Assembly (NCBI GenBank): GCA_015493675.1
Contig: WGCR01000458.1
Coordinates: forward strand, 1 to 11,096
DNA length: 11,096 nt
From: Anaerolineae bacterium
Lineage (GTDB): Bacteria > Chloroflexota > Anaerolineae > J102
Direction: 5' to 3'
Position numbers and translations under genes: made by a program. The notes under the pieces were generated by a model, which saw nothing but the letters and a program-made list of their open reading frames with translations, was not told the origin of the DNA and ran no database searches. Shown here in pieces: positions 1 through 5,333 of the stretch (position 1 is the stretch's first letter; each line of letters begins with the position of its first letter).

Positions 1-61
1 CAGCAGCTTCCAACAGGGTCAGCGCGCTGAGGTCTTCGTACAGTTTTTCCAGATCTGCCAT
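1..61 (-). CDS. rplL: Ribosomal protein bL12 (L7/L12), N-terminal fragment
   Basis: Only the first 20 codons are in the window and the gene runs off the left edge. They read MADLEKLYEDLSALTLLEAA, which resembles the N-terminal dimerisation and L10-binding segment of bL12. The ATG at 61-59 has an AAGGAG ribosome binding site at 71-76, nine bases upstream. The gene follows rplJ by 59 bases with no terminator between them, the conserved rplJL pair. bL12 forms the mobile stalk of the large subunit, bound to L10, and recruits translational GTPases. It should share control with rplJ through the L10 leader at 741-865. Identity rests on 20 residues plus gene order, which together are convincing. Confidence 0.9.
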   Translation of the reverse strand, partial: MADLEKLYEDLSALTLLEAA

Positions 62-120
62 GGTAAAAATCTCCTTGATTTTATAGAGGAATGTTTTTCA
101 GAATCGATGAATGGGTGGGA

Positions 121-672
121 TTAAGCGGCTTCAGCAGTTTCTTCGCCGCCCTCTTTGTCGATACGGGCCTGCAGAACGCCAACGATATCGCGCTGAGGCG
201 CAGAGATGGCGCCGAGCAGCGAGGTCATCGGGGCCACAATCGTGCCGATGAGCGATGCACGCATGACATCCTTGGTGGGCAGGTCGGCCAGAGACGCAGC
301 AGCCGCGGCGTCCAGAATGGTCTCGCCCAAGATGCCGCCGGTAATGATGAAACGCTCTTTGCCGGCCTCCTTGATGAATGCCTTCAGGGCTTTGGCCCCG
401 GCGCCGATGTCTTCGCCCAGAAAGACGAAGCCGATAGGGCCAATGAAAGCGTCCTCGGGGATAGGACGATCGAGCTCGTTCAGAGCCCGTTTCATCAAAG
501 TCTTCTTGGCCACCACAATCCGGGCGTCCGATTCTCGCAGACCACCGCGCAGGCTTTGCATTTCCTGAACAGTGAGCCCGAGATATTGCGCCAGAACAAT
601 CGCGTGGCTCTTCTCGATCATCTCCTTGTAGGATTCGATCAGTTCCGATTTACGAGCTTTTGTGATTGGCAA
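121..672 (-). CDS. rplJ: Ribosomal protein uL10
   Basis: Large-subunit protein L10, the base of the stalk, which binds 23S rRNA and carries the L12 dimers. The 183-residue product begins MPITKARKSELIESYKEMIE and has the family segment around AIVLAQYLGLTVQEMQSLRG (residues 24-43) followed by VVAKKTLMKRAL; the length is normal to slightly long. The start is TTG at 672-670. It is preferred because an almost ideal Shine-Dalgarno sequence, AAAGGAGGT (689-681) running on as GAT, sits eight bases upstream. The gene lies between rplA and rplL, and its 5' leader carries the L10 autoregulatory structure and an attenuator. In known systems free L10-L12 complex represses this unit. The rare start codon paired with a very strong binding site is the only oddity. 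Confidence 0.97.
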   Translation of the reverse strand: MPITKARKSELIESYKEMIEKSHAIVLAQYLGLTVQEMQSLRGGLRESDARIVVAKKTLMKRALNELDRPIPEDAFIGPIGFVFLGEDIGAGAKALKAFIKEAGKERFIITGGILGETILDAAAAASLADLPTKDVMRASLIGTIVAPMTSLLGAISAPQRDIVGVLQARIDKEGGEETAEAA

Positions 673-740
673 GTGATATCACCTCCTTTGCCTGGGATTA
701 AGTCAAAGATCAATGATTAATGACCAAAGATCTTCACGAT

Positions 741-772
741 AAAAAAACCTTCGCATCGGGCCGACGCGAAGG
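741..772 (-). terminator. Rho-independent attenuator in the rplJ leader
   Basis: On the minus strand a 10-bp stem, CCTTCGCGTC (772-763) with GATGCGAAGG (757-748), has one G-U pair and a 5-base loop (762-758). It is followed directly by seven U residues (747-741). This is the only canonical intrinsic terminator I can see in the window. It sits 68 bases before the rplJ start, so it should act as a conditional attenuator between rplA and rplJL rather than as a true end of operon. Confidence 0.92.
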
Positions 773-865
773 CATACATTCAGTCAGGAGGCAATTCCAG
801 ACCGGTTGACTTCGCCTCGGCAGGGGATTAAGTCTCGGATGAGACGCCTGCTGTCTTCGACGGAA
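741..865 (-). promoter_or_regulatory. L10 leader (rplJL autoregulatory RNA)
   Basis: Between rplA and rplJ the minus strand shows the conserved L10-leader signature: GAAGACAGCAGGCG (859-846), a small hairpin GTCTC-ATCC-GAGAC (845-832), then CTTAATCCCCTGCCGAGGCG (831-812). In characterised bacteria this RNA binds the L10(L12) complex. The segment CGAGGCGAAG (819-810) can pair with CTTCGCGTCG (771-762), the 5' arm of the downstream terminator, with one internal G-G mismatch. That pairing would act as an antiterminator. Protein binding at the CCTGCCGAGG motif should release the terminator arm and stop transcription before rplJ. The motif is seen directly; the mechanism is inferred from the family. 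Confidence 0.9.
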
Positions 866-899
866 GGCTATTTTGTTGGAATGAACTGGGGAGAGGTCG

Positions 900-1616
900 T
901 CAGGACAGAATGCTACGCAAAGCAGTCAGGGCGGAGATATCGATCTTGGCTCCGGGCCCCATGGTGGGGGCGATAACAGCCTTGCGAATGTAGGCGCCCT
1001 TGGCCGACGCCGGTTTGGCCCGGACAACGGAATCAATCACCGCCGCCAGATTCTCCAGCAGGGCCTCTGTTTCGAAATTACGTTTGCCAAAGGGAATGTG
1101 CAGATTGCCGGTGCGATCAACGCGATAGCTGACGCGCCCCTTGCGGGCCTCATCGATGACGCGTTTCAGCTCGCCCGGCTGCACGATGGTGCCGGCCTTG
1201 GGGCTGGGCATGAGGCCGCGAGGACCCAAAACCCGACCCAATCGTCCGACTTTGCCCATGACTTTGGGCAAGGCGATGGCCATATCGAAATCAAGCCAGC
1301 CGCCCTGGATCTTTTGCACCATGTCATCCAGACCGACGTAGTCGGCGCCCGCCTCTTCGGCTATCTGGGCGGCCTCGCCATCGGCGAAAACCAGGATGCG
1401 GGTTTTCTTGCCGGTGCCGCGGGGCAGCACAACCACGCCGCGCACCATCTGGTCAGCGTGGCGCGGATCAACGCCCAGGCGCATGTGCACTTCCATGGTC
1501 TCATCAAATTTGGCGGTGGGATGCTCCTTGAAGAAATCGAGAGCTTCTTCGGGCGTATAAGGCCTGTCCTCGATCAAGGACGCAACAATGTTGTAATTCT
1601 TTCCGTGTTTCGGCAT
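900..1616 (-). CDS. rplA: Ribosomal protein uL1
   Basis: Large-subunit protein L1 of the L1 stalk, which guides deacylated tRNA out of the E site. The 238-residue protein has normal length and the family signature GRVLGPRGLMPSPKAGT at residues 127-143, plus the C-terminal PTMGPG (217-222) preceded by GAYIRKAVIA. The ATG at 1616-1614 is supported by GGAGG at 1627-1623, six bases upstream. The gene follows rplK by 147 bases and precedes the L10 leader. In many bacteria L1 is also a translational repressor of the rplKA unit. Candidate hairpins that could serve as its target lie before rplK (2225-2252) and between rplK and rplA (1702-1740). Nothing is missing or broken. Confidence 0.98.
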   Translation of the reverse strand: MPKHGKNYNIVASLIEDRPYTPEEALDFFKEHPTAKFDETMEVHMRLGVDPRHADQMVRGVVVLPRGTGKKTRILVFADGEAAQIAEEAGADYVGLDDMVQKIQGGWLDFDMAIALPKVMGKVGRLGRVLGPRGLMPSPKAGTIVQPGELKRVIDEARKGRVSYRVDRTGNLHIPFGKRNFETEALLENLAAVIDSVVRAKPASAKGAYIRKAVIAPTMGPGAKIDISALTALRSILS

Positions 1617-1701
1617 TTTGAACCTCCGTGGTCATAACGGGCGCATTTTTCATCGCCCTGCCACAAGTGTGAAAAAAGAATGAAGACGAAGGGCTCAGGT
1701 T

Positions 1702-1740
1702 CGGATAATCCGCCGCCGTCTGGCGGGATACGGCCATCCG
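1702..1740 (-). other. Three-tier hairpin between rplK and rplA
   Basis: The 147-base rplK-rplA gap contains, in the minus-strand RNA, CGGAT(1740-1736)/ATCCG(1706-1702), an internal loop, CCG(1733-1731)/CGG(1712-1710), a 4-base one-sided bulge (1730-1727), and CCGCC(1726-1722)/GGCGG(1717-1713) closed by an AGAC loop. That makes 13 base pairs in all. No U-tract follows, so it is not an intrinsic terminator. A stem with an asymmetric loop is the kind of shape L1 recognises, but the position is unusual and the assignment is a guess. It could also be a processing or stabilising element. The rest of the gap shows only the rplA ribosome binding site. Confidence 0.45.
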
Positions 1741-1763
1741 CTATTGACCCTCAATCATTTGAT

Positions 1764-2192
1764 TTACGCTTCGACGACTTCGATGCCCATGCTGCGAGCA
1801 GTGCCTTCGATCTGGCGCATAGCGCCTTCGATATCAACCGCGTTCAGATCTTTCATCTTGGTCTCGGCGATTTCCTTCACCTGCGCCCGGGTCACAGTGC
1901 CAACTTTATCCAGCAAGGGATTGCCGGCGCCAGATTTGACGCCCGCGGCCTTCTTCAACAAGTCGGAAGCAGGCGGCGTTTTGGTGATGAAGGTGAAAGA
2001 GCCGTCGCTATAAACGGTGATCTGGGCAGGCACGATATTACCGATCATCGTGCTGGTGCGGGCGTTGTACTCTTTGCAGAAGCCCACGATATTGATGCCG
2101 TGCTGACCCAGAGCCGGGCCAACAGGGGGGGCGGGCGTCGCTTTGCCAGCAGGCAATTGCAAGGTGATGACTGATTTTACTTTCTTTGCCAT
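1764..2192 (-). CDS. rplK: Ribosomal protein uL11
   Basis: Large-subunit protein L11, which binds the GTPase-associated region of 23S rRNA and is needed for RelA-type stringent signalling in the bacteria where that was studied. The 142-residue protein has the usual length. It carries the N-terminal family block PAGKATPAPPVGPALGQHGI (residues 14-33) and a C-terminal RNA-binding domain containing KKAAGVKSGAGNPL and KMKDLNAVDIEGAMRQIEGTARSMGI. The ATG at 2192-2190 has GGAG at 2201-2198, five bases upstream. It follows nusG by 90 bases, and that gap carries a hairpin at 2225-2252. Gene order nusG-rplK-rplA-rplJ-rplL is canonical. Confidence 0.98.
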   Translation of the reverse strand: MAKKVKSVITLQLPAGKATPAPPVGPALGQHGINIVGFCKEYNARTSTMIGNIVPAQITVYSDGSFTFITKTPPASDLLKKAAGVKSGAGNPLLDKVGTVTRAQVKEIAETKMKDLNAVDIEGAMRQIEGTARSMGIEVVEA

Positions 2193-2224
2193 AAGTGCTC
2201 CGATTTCTCTAAAAATTTATCTGT

Positions 2225-2252
2225 CGGCGCGAGCTTCTCATCCGAGAAACCG
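2225..2252 (-). promoter_or_regulatory. Hairpin in the rplK leader, candidate L1-binding site
   Basis: The minus-strand RNA upstream of rplK folds as CGG (2252-2250), TTCTC (2248-2244), loop GGAT (2243-2240), GAGAA (2239-2235), a one-sided loop GCTCGCG (2234-2228), and CCG (2227-2225). Two short helices separated by an asymmetric loop just before rplK resemble known L1 target sites in rplKA messages, so an L1 autoregulatory site is plausible. I cannot compare it with a covariance model here. Its 12-base core is the exact reverse complement of a core in the L10 leader (833-844). Confidence 0.4.
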
Positions 2253-2282
2253 CTGACCGTTCAATACATTGGATGGGTGGTA

Positions 2283-2933
2283 TCAGGATTTTTCGACTTG
2301 CAGAAAATCGACATCCACAGGCGTTTCGCGGCCAAAAATGGAAACCAGGATGCGAACCTTGCCGCGTTCGAGATCGATTTCTTCAACAGTGCCATGAAAA
2401 TCGGCAAAAGCGCCCTCGGTGATGCGAACCTTGTCGCCAGGTTTGAAATTGACCTGCACCCGAGGTTGGCTCGCCTCGATACGGCTCATGATGTGATCGA
2501 CCTCGGCGCTGCTCAAGGGGGTGGGGCGATTGCCAATGCCCACAAAACCGGTGATGCCAGGGGTGTTGCGGACGACCGACCAACTGTCGTCATCCAGGAT
2601 CATCTGCACCAGGATGTAACCGGGGAAAACGCGCCGTTCGACGACGCGGCGCTCACCATCTTTCAATTCGATCTGCTCTTCAGTGGGAACGACGACCGCA
2701 AAAATACGGTCACCCATGGCCATGGACTCAATCCGATGTTCCAGATTGCGCTTGACGCGGGTCTCCATGCCCGAGTAGCAGTGCACCACATACCACTCGC
2801 GCCCATCATTCACTTCCTGAGAGTCCTCAGAGGCATCTGTCACGTCGTCCGACAGGACGCCATCATCCTGAAAGGAGCCAGCCATATCAAATTCGTCTTC
2901 GGGACTTTGGTTTTGCCGAGAGTGATCTGTCAC
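2283..2933 (-). CDS. nusG: Transcription termination/antitermination factor NusG
   Basis: NusG binds the RNA polymerase clamp and couples it to ribosomes, Rho or antitermination complexes. The 216-residue product has an NGN domain from about residue 45 (REWYVVHCYSGME) through RVFPGYILVQM (101-111) and NTPGITGFVGIG (123-134). A KOW domain follows at about 163-216 (FKPGDKVRITEGAFADFHGTV). Residues 1-44 are an acidic, Asp/Glu/Ser-rich extension that makes the protein longer than the usual 170-190 residues. The GTG at 2933-2931 has no visible ribosome binding site, since the upstream bases are pyrimidine-rich. The ATG at codon 17 (2885-2883) is the alternative start, also weakly supported. It follows secE by 41 bases. 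Function is secure; the start is not. Confidence 0.96.
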   Translation of the reverse strand: MTDHSRQNQSPEDEFDMAGSFQDDGVLSDDVTDASEDSQEVNDGREWYVVHCYSGMETRVKRNLEHRIESMAMGDRIFAVVVPTEEQIELKDGERRVVERRVFPGYILVQMILDDDSWSVVRNTPGITGFVGIGNRPTPLSSAEVDHIMSRIEASQPRVQVNFKPGDKVRITEGAFADFHGTVEEIDLERGKVRILVSIFGRETPVDVDFLQVEKS

Positions 2934-2974
2934 GAGTTTGGAGGGTGTGAGAGCAGGGAATGTGAAATCAAAAC

Positions 2975-3196
2975 CTATCGATACAGGATAAAGTTCATGA
3001 TCTGGGCGCTGAAGGCATCGGTAATGCCCAAAATCAACGCCATAGCGACGGTGACAGCCAAAACAATACCGCTAAGCCGCAGCCACTCTTCCCGAGTCGG
3101 CCAGGTGACTTTAGCGATTTCCGCACGGGTTTCGCGCAGGTATTTGACTACCGGGTTAGCTTTTTTGGCAGAAGCCTCATTTTTTGATTTGGCCAT
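2975..3196 (-). CDS. secE: Protein translocase subunit SecE
   Basis: Small clamp-like subunit of the SecYEG channel in the inner membrane. The 73-residue protein has a basic N-terminus, the conserved amphipathic segment VVKYLRETRAEIAKVTWPTREEW (residues 16-38, key residues E22, K29, W32, P33), and one membrane helix at about 42-60 (SGIVLAVTVAMALILGITD). This is the usual single-span form. The ATG at 3196-3194 has AAGGAG at 3212-3207 with a 10-base spacer. It lies 101 bases after tRNA-Trp and 41 before nusG, the standard secE-nusG pair. A strong hairpin (3253-3286) lies in the leader. The protein ends NFILYR followed by TAG. Confidence 0.97.
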   Translation of the reverse strand: MAKSKNEASAKKANPVVKYLRETRAEIAKVTWPTREEWLRLSGIVLAVTVAMALILGITDAFSAQIMNFILYR

Positions 3197-3252
3197 GAAT
3201 GCCTGGCTCCTTGTGGAGGAAAAAGACTGAGGGTGAATAAGCCCTGACGGTT

Positions 3253-3286
3253 TAAGACACCGCCCGGTTTCCCAAGCGGTGTCTTA
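3253..3286 (-). other. 15-bp hairpin with GAAA tetraloop between tRNA-Trp and secE
   Basis: In the minus-strand RNA, TAAGACACCGCTTGG (3286-3272) pairs with CCGGGCGGTGTCTTA (3267-3253) over 15 base pairs, two of them G-U, closed by a GAAA loop of the GNRA type (3271-3268). There is no mismatch or bulge. It begins 11 bases after the tRNA-Trp 3' end. The bases after it are AAACCG rather than a U-tract, so an intrinsic terminator is unlikely. A processing signal separating the tRNA from the secE-nusG message, or a 5' stabiliser for that message, is the most plausible role. Confidence 0.75.
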
Positions 3287-3297
3287 GCCATCAAGAG

Positions 3298-3371
3298 CAG
3301 GCGAGGCAGGACTTGAACCCGCAACCTGCGGTTTTGGAGACCGCCGCTCTGCCAAGTTGAGCTACTCGCCT
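3298..3371 (-). tRNA. trnW: tRNA-Trp (anticodon CCA)
   Basis: Complete cloverleaf on the minus strand. The acceptor AGGCGAG pairs with CTCGCCT, the D stem is GCTC/GAGC, and the anticodon stem GCGGT/ACCGC encloses the loop CTCCAAA with anticodon CCA. The T arm is GCGGG-TTCAAGT-CCTGC and the discriminator base is G73, as usual for bacterial tRNA-Trp. The 3' CCA is not encoded; the next bases are CTC. It lies between rpmG and secE, a conserved position in many phyla. Confidence 0.97.
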
Positions 3372-3415
3372 TCAATAAATCAGGCCAAACGATGCTAACT
3401 GCGGCCCGATTGTAT

Positions 3416-3444
3416 AGAATACCTTATTTTGTCTCGCGATGCAA
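3416..3444 (-). promoter_or_regulatory. Possible promoter for tRNA-Trp/secE/nusG
   Basis: On the minus strand TTGCAT (3444-3439) and TATTCT (3421-3416) are separated by 17 bases. The -35 box lies inside the 3' end of rpmG, and initiation would fall about 35-40 bases before tRNA-Trp. The -10 box matches the consensus at only four of six positions. A TATACA variant starts one position further downstream but would have poor spacing. This is a moderate candidate only; read-through from tuf-rpmG is also possible. Confidence 0.35.
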
Positions 3445-3588
3445 GGTGTGGCGACGACAACGCGGGCAGTATTTCTTCATTTCCAACCGTCCGGTCTGGG
3501 TGCGCCTGTTTTTGCTTGTAAGATAATTGCGCTCTTTGCATTCGGTGCAGGCCAGTGTAACCAGCACGCGATTTCCTTTTTTAGCCAC
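3424..3588 (-). CDS. rpmG: Ribosomal protein bL33 (zinc-ribbon form)
   Basis: A 54-residue large-subunit protein, read directly from the minus strand. It starts MAKKGNRVLVTLACTECKER and ends YCPRCRRHTLHRETK. The two CxxC pairs, C14/C17 and C41/C44, identify the zinc-binding four-cysteine form of L33. The start codon is GTG (3588-3586) with AGAGGT at 3604-3599, ten bases upstream; the stop is TAA at 3426-3424. The length is typical. It lies 96 bases after tuf and 52 before tRNA-Trp, matching the rpmG-tRNA-Trp-secE order of many non-proteobacterial genomes. Confidence 0.97.
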   Translation of the reverse strand: MAKKGNRVLVTLACTECKERNYLTSKNRRTQTGRLEMKKYCPRCRRHTLHRETK

Positions 3589-3624
3589 AGTGTGACTTAC
3601 CTCTTTTTAGGATAAAATCTGAAT

Positions 3625-3653
3625 GGGGAGCAAGCGACAACTCCTTGCTCCCC
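3625..3653 (-). other. 10-bp hairpin between tuf and rpmG
   Basis: In the minus-strand RNA, GGGGAGCAAG (3653-3644) pairs perfectly with CTTGCTCCCC (3634-3625) around a 9-base loop. It lies 31 bases after the tuf stop. The following bases are ATTCAGATTTTAT, so a U-rich patch exists but is displaced and interrupted. It could be a weak or partial terminator that lowers rpmG relative to tuf, or a 3' stabiliser for the abundant tuf message. The hairpin is certain; its role is not. Confidence 0.6.
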
Positions 3654-3684
3654 GGTTGACAGCAAAATAGGGATGGGCGACGTT

Positions 3685-4884
3685 CTACTCGAGAATCTCG
3701 GTGATGACGCCGGCGCCGACGGTGCGGCCGCCTTCGCGGATGGCGAAGCGGGAGCCCACCTCCAACGCCACAGGCGAAATCAGCTCGACTTCCATGTTCA
3801 CATTGTCGCCAGGCATCACCATCTCTACGCCCTCGGGCAGATGCACCGAGCCCGTGATGTCCATGGTGCGAATGTAGAACTGCGGGCGATAGCCCTCGAA
3901 GAACGGCGTATGACGCCCGCCCTCTTCTTTCTTCAACACATACACCTCGGCGTTGAACTTGGTGTGCGGGGTGATGCTGCCCGGCTTCGCCAGCACCTGG
4001 CCGCGCTCCACTTCATCGCGGTTGATGCCGCGCAGCAGCACGCCCACGTTCTCGCCCGCCTCGGCGTAGTCCAGAATCTTGCGGAACATCTCCAACGACG
4101 TGGCCACCGTCTTCCGGGTCGGCTTCAGACCCACGATCTCAACCTCGTCCATGGGATAAATGCGCCCGCGCTCCACACGACCGGTCACCACCGTGCCGCG
4201 GCCCTTGATCGAGAATACGTCCTCGATGGGCATCAGGAAGGGCTTGTCCACATCGCGCTCCGGCGTGGGAATGTACTCATCCACCACTCGCATCAGCTCC
4301 CAGATAGGGGCGTAGCACTCGGCATCCGGATCGTCGCTTTCACACATCAACGCTTCCAGGGCGCTGCCGCGCACGATGGGAATCTCGTCCCCAGGATAGC
4401 CGTAGCTGTCCAGCAGCTCGCGCAGCTCCAGCTCCACCAGCTCCAGCAGCTCCTCGTCATCCATCATGTCCACTTTGTTCATAAACACAACAATGGCCGG
4501 CACTTCCACCTGACGCGCCAACAGGATGTGCTCCCGCGTCTGCGGCATCGGGCCATCAGGAGCCGCCACCACCAGGATGGCGCCGTCCATCTGCGCCGCT
4601 CCCGTAATCATGTTCTTGATGTAGTCGGCGTGACCGGGGCAGTCCACATGGGCATAGTGCCGGTTCTCGGTCTCATATTCCACATGCGCAATGGCAATCG
4701 TGATGCCGCGGGCTTTCTCTTCCGGGGCATTGTCAATCTGATCAAACGCCGAAAAATCCGCCCACCCCTTCAGGCTCAACGCCTTGGTGATGGCCGCGGT
4801 CAGCGTCGTCTTGCCATGATCGATGTGGCCAATGGTTCCCACGTTCACGTGGGGCTTCTTGCGCTCGTAATGCTGCTTTGCCAT
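3685..4884 (-). CDS. tuf: Elongation factor Tu
   Basis: Translational GTPase that delivers aminoacyl-tRNA to the ribosome. The 399-residue protein has every G-domain motif: P-loop GHIDHGKT (19-26), switch I RGIT with T62, DCPGH (81-85) with catalytic H85, NKVD (136-139) and SAL (174-176). Domains 2 and 3 follow, with GRGTVVTGR, GGRHTPFF and a C-terminal AIREGGRTVGAGVITEILE. The frame is open further upstream, to about 4995, but the ATG at 4884-4882 is the start: MAKQHYERKKPHVNVGTIGH is the family N-terminus and GGAGG lies at 4898-4894 with a 9-base spacer. It follows tRNA-Thr(GGU), as tufB follows thrT in E. coli. The sequence, including GITIAIAHVEYET, looks Chloroflexota-like to me, which is a judgement from memory. 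Confidence 0.98.
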   Translation of the reverse strand: MAKQHYERKKPHVNVGTIGHIDHGKTTLTAAITKALSLKGWADFSAFDQIDNAPEEKARGITIAIAHVEYETENRHYAHVDCPGHADYIKNMITGAAQMDGAILVVAAPDGPMPQTREHILLARQVEVPAIVVFMNKVDMMDDEELLELVELELRELLDSYGYPGDEIPIVRGSALEALMCESDDPDAECYAPIWELMRVVDEYIPTPERDVDKPFLMPIEDVFSIKGRGTVVTGRVERGRIYPMDEVEIVGLKPTRKTVATSLEMFRKILDYAEAGENVGVLLRGINRDEVERGQVLAKPGSITPHTKFNAEVYVLKKEEGGRHTPFFEGYRPQFYIRTMDITGSVHLPEGVEMVMPGDNVNMEVELISPVALEVGSRFAIREGGRTVGAGVITEILE

Positions 4885-4940
4885 GAGTTTTTGCCTCCAG
4901 CTTGGACGGAATGCGTCCGGTGATTCTTGATTGCATTTTT

Positions 4941-4966
4941 TGGCCGTCCCCGAATGGAGACGGCCA
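4941..4966 (-). other. 11-bp hairpin between tRNA-Thr(GGU) and tuf
   Basis: In the minus-strand RNA, TGGCCGTCTCC (4966-4956) pairs with GGGGACGGCCA (4951-4941), eleven pairs including one G-U, closed by the loop ATTC. It begins 23 bases after the tRNA 3' end and is followed by an A-run, so it is not a terminator for this strand. A smaller 5-bp hairpin, 4918-4904, follows just before the tuf ribosome binding site. Likely roles are separating the tRNA from the tuf message or protecting the 5' end of tuf mRNA. This is inference. Confidence 0.65.
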
Positions 4967-4988
4967 TGGTTGAAACGGTAGTTTGAGG

Positions 4989-5061
<73 letters not shown>

Positions 5062-5067
5062 TCGGAA

Positions 5068-5150
5068 TGGGCCGGGCAGGACTCGAACCTGCGAAGGCTA
5101 CTGCCAGCGGGTTTACAGCCCGCCCCCTTTGCCGCTCGGGACACCGACCC
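5068..5150 (-). tRNA. trnY: tRNA-Tyr (anticodon GTA)
   Basis: An 83-base class II tRNA with a long variable arm. The acceptor GGGTCGG pairs with CCGGCCC (one G-U), the anticodon stem GCGGG/CCCGC encloses the loop CTGTAAA with anticodon GTA, and the T arm is GCAGG-TTCGAGT-CCTGC. The discriminator is A73 and no CCA is encoded. Its 5' end lies about 11 bases after the expected start of the promoter at 5169-5197. Confidence 0.97.
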
Positions 5151-5168
5151 AGGGGGGTGAACAGAGAC

Positions 5169-5197
5169 ATTCTACCAAACAGGGGTGCTTTTTGCAA
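5169..5197 (-). promoter_or_regulatory. Promoter for tRNA-Tyr/tRNA-Thr(GGU)/tuf
   Basis: On the minus strand TTGCAA (5197-5192) and TAGAAT (5174-5169) are exactly 17 bases apart, close to the sigma-70/SigA consensus. The bases after the -10 are GTCTCTG, placing initiation near 5161-5163, about 11 bases before tRNA-Tyr. It lies in the 75-base gap after tRNA-Thr(UGU). With the promoter at 5334-5362 it gives the tuf operon two nested promoters. Confidence 0.75.
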
Positions 5198-5225
5198 ACT
5201 GCGAATGGTAAAAATGTGGCTGAGG

Positions 5226-5298
5226 AGCCGACGAAGGGACTCGAACCCATAACCTGCGGTTTACAAAACCGCTGCTCTGCCAATTGAGCTACGTCGGC
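5226..5298 (-). tRNA. trnT: tRNA-Thr (anticodon TGT)
   Basis: The cloverleaf is complete. The acceptor GCCGACG pairs with CGTCGGC, the D stem is GCTC/GAGC, the anticodon stem GCGGT/ACCGC encloses the loop TTTGTAA with anticodon TGT, and the T loop is TTCGAGT. The discriminator is T73 and no CCA is encoded; the trailer begins CCTCA, the same as for tRNA-Thr(GGT). It is the first gene of the tRNA-tuf transcript, equivalent in place to E. coli thrU. Confidence 0.97.
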
Positions 5299-5302
5299 GA
5301 AG

Positions 5303-5328
5303 GCTGATCGTTCTTCAAGGCGATCAGC
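5303..5328 (-). other. Hairpin at the predicted 5' end of the tRNA-Thr(UGU) transcript
   Basis: In the minus-strand RNA, GCTGATCG (5328-5321) pairs perfectly with CGATCAGC (5310-5303) around a 10-base loop. Its first base lies six bases after the TATAAT box, which is where initiation is expected, and its last base is four bases before tRNA-Thr(UGU). The primary transcript would therefore begin with a base-paired 5' end. A role in shielding the 5' end or presenting the precursor to RNase P is inference. Confidence 0.7.
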
Positions 5329-5333
5329 ATTTT

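Noticed and set aside
3625..3653. Hairpin after tuf as a strong intrinsic terminator
   Set aside because: The T-rich stretch is displaced by about seven bases and interrupted, unlike the clean seven-U tract of the rplJ attenuator. Kept only as a structured element.
3673..4923. A 416-codon open frame on the plus strand opposite tuf
   Set aside because: The His/Arg-rich translation is typical of antisense to a GC-rich, highly biased gene. EF-Tu on the minus strand is certain.
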